Shown piece by piece: positions 29,170-39,400 of a DNA stretch of 64,000 nt (position 1 is its first letter; the number at the start of each line of letters is the position of its first letter). This DNA is from Pectinophora gossypiella (Eukaryota; Arthropoda; Insecta; Lepidoptera; Gelechiidae): contig NC_065413.1 in the NCBI RefSeq assembly GCF_024362695.1, positions 15,039,511 to 15,103,510 of the forward strand, read 5' to 3'. Made by a program: the position numbers and the translations under genes. A model generated the notes under the pieces. That model did no database searches. It was not told the origin of the DNA and saw only the letters and a program-made list of their open reading frames with translations.

Positions 29170-29480
29170 TGACGTGACTTATTGTAGATTTGCCGCAGAT
29201 GGCATTAACTACTTGGCCGGACAAATGGGCAGCGCTGCAGGCTCTCACCCGGTACAACGTTTAAGACAACAGGCCTGAGGGTGCCCAGTTGGGCGCGAAC
29301 CTCGGCTCAGGGCGTCGTCTGAGAGGAAAAATATTTGAAAGAATTAATCGACCCTAGTGGGTCGATAGCGATAAGCGCTGAATGAGGGAAATCGTCGACC
29401 ACGCCGGCGGGGTCGGTATCGGGGCCCTGAAGTGTTTGGTGTCGCGAGCTGATTGGCTGCCTCTATGGCTAGACTCTACG
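29170..29480 (+). repeat. R1 copy, longest single unit
   Basis: From the T-run and GACGTGACTTATTGTAGATT through CTACTTGGCCGGACAAAT, GGCGTCGTCTGAGAGGAAAA, CCCTAGTGGGTCGATAGCG, CGCCGGCGGGGTCGGTATCG to GATTGGCTGCCTCTATGG. A useful reference for the family. Confidence 0.7.
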
Positions 29481-30350
29481 TATATAGTGGACCAACAAGT
29501 TATTTAGGTAAAAAAGAAAAAACCATAATTCTGAAAATTTTGGTTATTCCAGAACATATACTTGAGATCACAATGTTCCATTACTAATCGATATCGCTAG
29601 ATAACGTTATTGGAATATTTATAGTTTCCTAGATAATGTCTCATTGGGAAATTATAATTACAAAATAATTATATCTGAAAGTAGTACTTGAAACTTTTAA
29701 GTGTATAGGTATATCTCACGAAACGTAACTTGAATTTTATCAATGACAAAAGGTAAATAAATACAAATTGTTTCCCTAAGGCAGGTGTCGAATAAAATGT
29801 TATCAAAACCGCGTTTTAATAACTATTATGGAAAACGGACATCGAAGTACATAATACCAGATATTATCAACAAAATACCCATAGAAACTAAAAATAAAAT
29901 AAATGGTAATAATATACAAGCTATAGTAAAAACCTATTATTTGGAACAAATAAAATAATATCATATTAAATAGTATAATATACTACTTTTGAAAGTAAAA
30001 AAATTAATAAAAATAATTCAAAGTTAAAAGTAGCATCCTGTAGTCACCAAACGGGTTTCACTCATTACGCACACTATCGTAACATTGAATGATACCTATC
30101 CTAGCATTCTTTTGTCGAACGATCATTACGATGAACATAGCAACTTGTTATTCTTTATGTGAGGTTAGTTTGATATAGGTTTTATTATCATCTTTAGATA
30201 ATAAAACTTACTGATATTTGTGAGACGAACGAACTGAGGAGACTGGTACCGAGACAAACCGTATTGTGGTTTAACGGTATCAGTGGTTTACCTAATTATG
30301 TAATACATGATATAAATAAATTAAAAAAAAAAAAAAAAAAAAAGAAAATT
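29481..30350. other. AT-rich sequence, nothing recognised
   Basis: About 870 bp of AT-rich DNA without an open frame or clear repeat; ends in a 20-base-plus A-run at about 30318-30342 that borders the next SINE. Confidence 0.4.
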
Positions 30351-30354
30351 TCCC

Positions 30355-30670
30355 ATTCTACTATCGTGTGGGTTGTCAAATGGATTACCAACGCCATCAA
30401 CCCTGGTGCCAGGGTTACCATTGAGCCGCCAAAGGCCCCTGACGTGGCTCATGTGGCGACTACATACTTACTTAAGTAAATAGTAGCCGGGTCCGACGGG
30501 ACCGTTAACGTGGCCTGCGAAGCACAGATCATCTTAGTTCCGGACAATCGGGTGATTTGCCTGCAATCTCCTAACAAAACTAGGGATCACAAAGCGATAT
30601 TTTTTATATGTCCACACCGGGATTCAAATCCGGGCTCACTCATTCGGATTGTGAGCCCAACGCTCAACCG
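30355..30670 (-). mobile_element. SINE-1 copy
   Basis: Tail TCTACTATCGTGTGGGTTGT at the low end, diverged module around 30495-30530, tRNA-like head around 30605-30668 with a B-box remnant. 30670-30790 is a further inverted SINE-1 tail, so two tails face each other. Confidence 0.7.
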
Positions 30671-30792
30671 TTGCTACTTACTGATGTACTCGTATGTACG
30701 TATTCGTTACATGAGTCGTCAGGGGTCTTTTGCGGCTCAATAATAAGTTAATAACCTTGACTCCAGGGTTAATGAGGGTGGTCGTCCACCTC

Positions 30793-31045
30793 ACGACCCA
30801 CACAACCCGAGGGCAACTGGTTCAATTTCCGGTCAAGTAGTTAATTCCGGGCCAACTGGTTAAATTTCCGGCCAAATAGTTAATTCCAGCCAAGAAATTA
30901 ATTTTCGGCCAAGTAATTAATTTCCGGCCAAGTAGTTAATTCCGGCCAAGTAAATTAATTACCGACCAAGTACTTAATTCCGGCTAAGTAATGAATTCCC
31001 GGCCAAGTACTTAAATCCGGCCAAGCAGTTTGTTTCCGGCCAATA
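30793..31045. repeat. Minisatellite, about 13 units of 18-21 bp
   Basis: Imperfect tandem units of the form CCGGCCAAGTAGTTAATT. The unit equals the reverse complement of the core of R1 (TTAACTACTTGGCCGG), so the array seems to have grown from an R1 fragment. No conserved hairpins or regular spacers, so not a CRISPR. Confidence 0.85.
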
Positions 31046-31205
31046 AGATTTAAAATAATATTATTGAAGTAAATAACAGTGATAGTGTACGAAAGAATAT
31101 TTTAAGTGCACTTTAGTGATGCAGACAGTGTGATTTTTAGTGTTAGTACTTTAGAAAATATGACCAATTTTTATTTCCTTTTAATTTTCTTTTTAAATAA
31201 ATTTA

Positions 31206-31560
31206 CAATGGCCCAGATTCCTGCAGACACTTAATTTTATTTTAAGTTTTCTTATCCGCCGAAAATGGAAGGGACGGATTGACAACTGTTAATTTTAAAA
31301 TTAATGAATTTATAACCCGCACGAATAAAATAGACACCTTGCTAATATGCATCCCGTTTGACGTGTGCTTCAACTTAATTCTGTCGGGTTAATGGCCAAT
31401 ATACAATTTCGGAGGGTTTTTTAAATTTGCCTAAATTTAACGTGTGTTCTATAATTTTATGCCTGTCGATTACCTGTCCCTTTCTGTTTCAGCGGATAAG
31501 AAAATGACAGGTATAACTTAAAATAAACTTAGATGGTGTGTACTGGAATCGGTACCAATA
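31206..31560. mobile_element. MITE-A copy
   Basis: Starts AATGGCCCAGATTCCTGCAG and ends GTGTGTACTGGAATCGGTAC; both arms have the TTATCCGCCGAAAA motif or its complement. Confidence 0.75.
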
Positions 31561-31849
31561 TATACCCTATACATAATTCATATTAAGGCTTTTATTTCAT
31601 TAAACATAGACATTCCATTTCGCTGCCTGCTCCTCTGTGAATTGGTAGAGTTGCCCGCTTTATAATAATATTGATATTCCTTATTTATTGAGAATCTTAT
31701 TTATTATCCCTCTGTTAATATGATCATGTTAAAATCAACATTATTATTAAATAAATAGGTACTATATATTACTTATAAAAGAAAAAAATGCTTATGCTTG
31801 CTTTTATTTTTAATACACACCAAGAAAAAAATAATATATATTAATATTA

Positions 31850-32157
31850 TAATGGTGCTAATTCCTGTAAATACCATCTAATTTTATTTTAGGTTATATC
31901 TGTCATTTTCTTATCCGCCGAAAAGGAAAGGGACGGGTAATCGACAAGCATAAAATTTATGGAACACACGTCAATTTTAAGCACAAATCTAAAACAACCG
32001 TCTAAAAATTCGCCCGGGTTATTCATTTATTTACTCATTCTTCCTAAAATTAAGAGCTGTCAATCATCCGTCCCTTTCCTTTTCGGCGGATAAGAAAATG
32101 ACAGGTATAACTTAAAGTAAAATTAAGAGATGTCTGCAGGAATCGGGGCCAATATAA
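31850..32157. mobile_element. MITE-A copy with internal deletion
   Basis: Starts TGGTGCTAATTCCTGTAAAT and ends GTCTGCAGGAATCGGGGCCA; about 60 bp of the centre present at 19322-19684 is missing around 32010. Confidence 0.75.
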
Positions 32158-32183
32158 ATATATATATACATATATAAAAAAAA

Positions 32184-32290
<107 letters not shown>

Positions 32291-32394
32291 TCAAGTTGTT
32301 CATTTATCACAGAACTAAATAATTGTCTAGTTCTCTATTTAACAGATGTTGTTTATCGTATCACAGTATAATATAAAGTGCACACTTAATATTA

Positions 32395-33300
32395 CAAATG
32401 CGAAAATCTGTCTGTCTGTTACCTTTTCACGCTTGAACCGATTTAGAAGAAATATGGTTTGCAAATAGTTTGAGACCTAAGGAAGAATATAGGATAGATT
32501 TTATCTCTGAAATCATCCCCTAAGGGGATGAAAAGGGATGAAAAATGTGTCAAATACAAAAACCGACGTCCGCGCAGGCAATGTCATAGACAGATAGTTT
32601 CATTCATTTAAGATTCATTCATTTTATTGTACATACATATATGTATGGTCTATTTAATATAACGTCTTAGTACCTACATCAGGCTCACACAACAAAATAC
32701 GTGTCGGGATGTAGAAAAGTCATCATCGACATATTCAAACTCAAAAATATCTAATATATTCAGTAGGTAACATACTACACTTTGAATCGCCATTGTGTAC
32801 TTAACGCGTTCGTCTCATCCGCCTAAAACTATTGCAGCTCATTACTGCAGCACATTACTTACATTGTACTGTATGAACATCATCTATGTTAATTTGTTTT
32901 GTATGTTGTGTGTAATAAAGTAGTATATTTGATTTGATTTGATTAAATATTGTTGTACTTAAACTTTAGTTACCCTATTTGGCTGCCTAACTGCCCAGAC
33001 ATTTAATCCCATGCATGATCAGCTAACAAACAACCCAAACTAAAACTATTTCTAACGATACCTATATGTTAAATACCAATTACCTTATTAGTACTTTACC
33101 TTATTACCTTATTTACGTATATATTGCAATACATTTCACAAGACTTAAACAAACAAAAACTTGCACTGTTCCACCGCTGTTTTCCACTTCTTGGCCTCAT
33201 TTAACCCCATCGACCCCGATACTAACCTATAATAAGAATGCTATATATTCAAAAATCATCTAAGTAATACAAATATTTCCACAGTTATTTGTGCTCTGAC
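32395..33300. other. Repeat scraps, no gene
   Basis: 32400-32560 (CGAAAATCTGTCTGTCTGTT, CCTAAGGGGATGAAAAGGG) is a common insect repeat fragment. 32885-32945 ends in (TTGAT)n after AATAAAG, like a LINE 3' end. 32950-33300 is AT-rich and unassigned; it may include the gene 2 promoter, but no convincing core element could be picked. Confidence 0.35.
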
Positions 33301-33359
33301 TTTTAAGAATGGACTTGTGAGTGTTTAGAAACATTTTAATATTGTTACCAGTTTTAAAA

Positions 33360-33429
33360 ATGGTGGCTATTATGGATAAACAAACAACCAGATCGAAATG
33401 CAGCTACGATGAAGCATTGGACTGTACCG
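33360..33429 (+). CDS. Gene 2 coding exon 1
   Basis: Residues 1-23 (MVAIMDKQTTRSKCSYDEAL). ATG at 33360, donor ACCG/GTAAGT, phase 1. A TTACCAG just 9 nt before the ATG could be an acceptor for a 5' non-coding exon, as in gene 1 where the ATG also lies 9 nt after an acceptor. The second in-frame ATG (codon 5) is an alternative start. Confidence 0.85.
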
Positions 33430-36400
33430 GTAAGTACCTACTTTTTTTTGACGTTACTTACTGTAGATTTGCCGAAGTAGCATTAACTACTTGGCCGGAC
33501 AAATGGGGAGCGCTGAAGGCTCTGACCCTTCACATAATTTAGGAGAACAGGCCTGAAGGTGCCCAGTTGGGCGCGAACCTCGACTCAGGGCGTCGTCTGA
33601 GAGGAAGAATATTTGAAAGAATGAATCGACCCTAGTGGGTTGATAGCCATAAGCGGTAAATGAGGATAGCGATAAGCGCTAAAGGAGGAGTACCTACTTT
33701 ATTTTTCACAAGCTTCATATAAACTTTGTCACCCCTATTAACCCCTTAAGGATTGAATTTCGCTAAACCCGGTCTTAGTGAACATCTACGTGCTAAAAGA
33801 AACCCCCATGCAAGAGACTCCTATCCTATCCTATCACTCAGATTTGCCGCAGATGGCATTAACTACTTGGCCGGACAAATGGGGAGCGCTGAGGGCTATC
33901 ACACGGTACAAAATTTAAGACAACAGGTCTAAGGGTGCCCAGTAGGACTCGATCTTGGCTCAGAGCGTCGTGTAAGAGGATTATATTTGAAAGAATGAAT
34001 GGAACTTAGTGGGGCGATAGCGATAAGCGCTGAAAGAGGGAACTCGAGATATTTGAGAAGTGGCCCAAAGTGGGCCGATAGCTATGAGTGTTGATGTAGG
34101 GAAATCCAGTAGTCAGAGTTTGAAGTACTAACACATGTACACCTCTGTCTGGCAAGTACATAATTAATAACATATGTAATCAAACTTGATACTTAAATAT
34201 TTTCTTTCTTTCTTTCTGATACCAAAACGACGTATGGAACGTTAACTTTACTATAATCTTTTACCTACATTATAATGTTTAGGAAGGTGTTTCTTTTCAA
34301 GTTTGCTATATAGCATAATTATGTGGTGTATTTAAGCCGTGGTAGCCCAGTTAGTAGAACGCTTGCCTCTCACTTTGAGGTCGCAGGTTCGAATCCAACA
34401 CAGGCTTAAACCAATGATCGTCGAATTTGTTTTCGAATTCATGTTTGGATCATAAATTATTATCACGTGCACGTGGTGAAGGAAAACATCATGAGGAGAC
34501 CCACATTCCCGAGAAATGCATTTTCGGAGGTATGTAGGACGAAGTCAAGAGCAAACCCATCTTAATAAAAAAAAAAAAAAAAAAATGTGACCTATCCTGT
34601 TTGGGCTAGTTTTCCCTTCGCGGTTGGAAGGTCGCGAGTTCAAAGAGGAAAGTAGATTGCAAATTCATTTAAGTACAATGTATTCAGGTCCTAAGGGCCC
34701 TGTCTCGGAACCCAAGTAGTTATCTTGGCTGGTTTTTTAACAAATCATGTATCGCGTCAGGGTTTGGCCGATACAACCTGTTGATGCTGACGTCATGCAG
34801 CCTGCTTATCCTGGCGATGTACCTAGACGTGTTTGGACTGTCGGTGGCGCTGCCAGCCATCGCATGCGACCTGGAATTGACCACCAGCCAACAGGGGCTC
34901 CTGTCTGCTGTACCTTTGATTGGTAAGTACAATAAGGTGCAAAAGTCCAATCAGTTTCTTGCAAAGTAATAAATTAACTGGTTGCACTTCCTCTTGGTTA
35001 CTGGAATAGACCAAAAACATAAATATTATAATTATGATAACTAATGGTTCATAATTTCACCACTGTTTACAAATAATTCGCTGGGCTCAGTGACTGCACA
35101 TTTGCTCTTTGATTGTACATACATACATACATAAACTCACCCCTATTTCCCACCGGGGTAAGCAGGGACTATGGAATTCTATTTGCTTCGATCCTGACAC
35201 ACTTCTCTTGCTTCCTCCATATTCATCAATCGTTTCATACACGCACGCCGGTTCAGAGTAGATCGTACTGAACCTTGATTGGTAAGACACTTGTTTTGGT
35301 AAGGACACCCACCAGAGGCTGAGCTAGGTTTACTAAATCTTCAACTGGACGCTGCTGGTTGCCATGCCGACGGCCGCCATCTTGAATGTCATTCTCTCCT
35401 CAACTTGCAGGTGTAATGATATCTTCGTACGGCTGGGGCCTGTGCGCGGACACTCGTGGTCGCCGCTGGACCTTGCTGGTGGCCATGCCTATTGGCGCCA
35501 TCTTGAATATCGCCGTCAGCATTGCACCCAACTACGCTGCGCTAGCCTCTCTCAAGTTCTTATCTGCTTGCTTGTAAGTTATAAATAGCGCTACAAAAGC
35601 AAATGGACTGCTGAAATTGTATTTTTTGATAATTGAAGTCACTATTCAGTGTATCATAATAATATGGCACAGAATTAATTTGAGAATATTTTGTGACTTG
35701 GCATGATATATATGAAAAACTCATTCTGGAAGAAGGCTGGAAAAGGAAGGAAATGAGAGTCTACTTTCATATCTATTTGGATATTAAAGTAGACATCTCT
35801 CATTTCTACCAAGAAATGAACCATGTCTAAATCTCTTCTCATCGAAATATTATTATGATTTTTTAGTCTCTAAATAAAAACAGAGACACGTGCTTTAAAA
35901 AAAACTGAAATTGAACAAAATCTTTGCATTATTCCAGTACCGACTGATATATTCGAGATTTTATAGAGTAAAATAAGTGCTTTAGAATGTATTTGTATGA
36001 TTTCCATTCCAGTACATCATCAGCGAATGCAGCAGCGTTCGTGCTGATGGGCGAGAGTTCCCCGCTGCGGCACCGTAGCCGCTTCATGTTCCTTATGGCG
36101 AGTGCGACTATGTTCGTGCAATTTGTCATTAGTAGTGAGTACTCTATACAGGAGTGTGCCCGCGAACCATCCGCGTGGCGTGTTTTAAAAAAGAGATCTT
36201 TGTGTGTGTGGGAGTGCATGTCAAATTTCAAGCATCTAAATTATGCAGTTTAGATTTTTTCATACAACATTTTTTTCCCGCTAACTCCCATTCCCATGGG
36301 AATTTTGCAATATCCTGTTGCAACTAAGCTTTAAGATTACTAAGGTACCTACATGCCAAATTTCAAGCGTCTAACTTAAGCGGTTTAGATTTTTCATACA

Positions 36401-39400
36401 AAAGGATTTTCCCGCTAATTCCCGTTCCCGTGGGAATTTCGGGAATTCCTTTCTTAGTGCACCTCTATGGTACCTAAGCTACGTCCCTTCCAAATTTCAA
36501 GTGCCTACGTTTAGCCGTTTAGGCTGTGCGTTGATATGTCAGTCAGTGAGTCAGTCAGTTTCTCCTTTTATATATTTAGATGTTAGGGACATTGTAACGA
36601 AAACTTTGAGGGATGATTCAGACCATGATTCTGAGAATTTTGAGGGATGATTGAATTGATTGAATTTTTCGTCGCAAAAGTATGGAACAGAAAATAATTT
36701 AAAAAAAAACACAAATATTTTTATTAATTTTCCGACAGGAAATTCCACGCGATGGTGGAACCATCGCGCTCATTAATTTTTTTAAAGTTTGTCACAAGTT
36801 TGTAATAGGTACTTCCAACTTGTCAACCGTGAATCCTTGCGTAATCGCGAATACTTAAAACGATTTATTAATATGGGTACTTTCCCTTTTCGTGACGTGT
36901 TCGAAGTACCTATCGTACTTATTACATTATTAACATGTAATTTTAAATCATTTTCCATTCTTTTGTGTACGTAAACATTGTTTATTACCTATTGTGTATA
37001 CTACCTACTTAAATGCATAAGTAAATAAATAATATATACAGGGAATTAGTATTAGTGACATCGTATCGTTACGACGACACTAATACTAATATTAAGGGGG
37101 ATGATTTAGACCATGATTCAGAGTTAATATCGAGTGGAATTTTCCATCGCAAAATTCATGATTCTTTAAATTATTTACGGTAAATTATACTATGATTTTA
37201 ATAAGTTTCATTTTAATAAATATTATTTTAAATTTAAGTACATTTAGTTTTGATATTAATATTTTTTAACTTTATTTCATTATTATTTTAATTTATTTTG
37301 ATTGAATTACTTTTAATTTTAAAGTGACATAATAATAATTGTATCTTACAATATGGGTACCTACCCGAAATAAATGAATTTTATTTTATTTTTATTATAT
37401 TAACTCAGAATCATGGTCTGAATCCCCCCCCCCCCCCCCCCCCCCGCAGTATTCGTTACGATGTCACTAACGCCCTGTATATTTGAATGTGACTTTAATT
37501 AACTAACAGAACCTCGCTATAGACTAGCTAGTCTCAATCCAAAAAATGTGGTGTCAATTTTTACCTGGAATTACGTAAATTGAATGAAATCGAGGTTGGC
37601 TCAAGAAAATTATTATTATTATTGTATGTCTTTTTTTACGTGGTTTCCGTAATTCCGCGCCCCATTTGTCTGGCCAAGTAATGCCATCTGCGGCAAATCT
37701 ACAATAAATCACGTCAAAAAAAAGAAAAAAAAGACTGATTAATTGGAAACTGACTTCCTTATGACACGACGTTCGCCTTCTCTTATTATTTATATTCTTT
37801 TATTTTGATTTTACTATTTAGACGTCATTATTCTGTCTACAGTATGCGCTTTGCCGATCTTCCAATTAACCTTCCGGATCCCCATCTCTTGGTTGGCCCT
37901 GGACCTCAGACCCTGGCGACTGCTACTCCTGGTAATCAGCGTACCAGGCATCCTGGGAATATTATCCATGCTGCTTCTACATGAAAGTCCAAAATACCTC
38001 TTCAGCAAAAGCCGGGATGAAGAAGCTATGGAGATTTTGAGGGGTATATACGGTTTTAATACTGGAGAGGAGACTGATTGCTTTCCAGTGAGTAGTTACC
38101 GATAATTTTTTATCTACGTAGATATTTAATATAATATATTTAAATAAATATTAATATTTATATATATATATATATAAATGTATAAATATATATATATATG
38201 TATAAATATTAATATTTATATATATATATATATATAAATATTAATATTTATATAATAATAATATTAATATTTATATACAGGGTGTTAGTGACATCGTAAC
38301 GAAAACTTTGAGGGGTGGTTCAGGCCATGATTCTGAGTTGATATCAAGTAGAAATTTCCGTCGCAAAAGTATGGATTGGAAAATAATTAAAAAGAAAAGA
38401 AAATTTTTTATGAATTTTTTGACACGAAATTCCACTTGATATCAACTCAGAATCATGGTCTGAACCATCCCCCTCAGTATTCGTTACGGTGTCACTAACA
38501 TCCATACCTACTTATATGGCTACCGTATGTACTTGTACGGGGTGTAAGTGTCATCGTAACGAATACTGAGAGGGATGATTCATCAGATTATTCTGAGTTA
38601 ATACCAAGAGGAATTTTCCATCGCAAAAGTATAGAATTGAAAATAATTCAAAAAAACTAAAAAAAAATCATGAATTTTGCGACGGAAAATTCCACTTGAT
38701 TTTAACTCAGAATCATGGTCTGAATCAACCCCCTCAGTATTCGTTACGATGTCACTAACACCCAGTATATATATATATATATAAATATTAATATTATTAT
38801 TATTGTTTTTATTATTTATGAATAAATTATTATGAATTTATAAATAAAATAAAAAAATAATAATTATAAAACACTTAAATATAATATGAAACATTCATCT
38901 CAATAGCCTTACTTAAATATCATATTTTATAAAATATATTCTGTCATGTTATTTTTATAATTATAAGTAATATAATATATTTTGCCTTTATAAACTTCGT
39001 TCACTGGAATTACTAAAATAGAACGCACTTTGCATTTATATATAAAGTATATATACATATATATTATTATATTATTGATTTTCTTAAAACATGATGTTAG
39101 TTTGGGAATTTAAAGCTATTTATCATCAAAAAGAGGTTATGACACATCTTTAAGGTAACGAGTTGCATAGCCTATGACTTACGGGTGTAGGTAAAAAATC
39201 CAATTGAAAGTAAAGATTGGACCAACTTACCCCGTTTTACGGTAACCGTTTTATTGCATCATCCTTGTCACAGGTGAAGTCAGTGACAATAGAAGAGTCA
39301 CCTCAACAGCCCGAACGGTTCTCTCTCCGGCAGATGTGGAACCAGACCGCCCCTCTCTTCAGACCTCCGTTACTCAAGAACTCGCTCAAATTATACTACA

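Noticed and set aside
30793..31045. Regular repeats that could suggest a CRISPR array
   Set aside because: Units are adjacent without unique spacers and the host is an animal; it is a minisatellite.
34740..35020. Minus-strand frames opposite gene 2 exon 2
   Set aside because: Antisense shadows of a coding exon confirmed by splice sites and similarity to gene 1.
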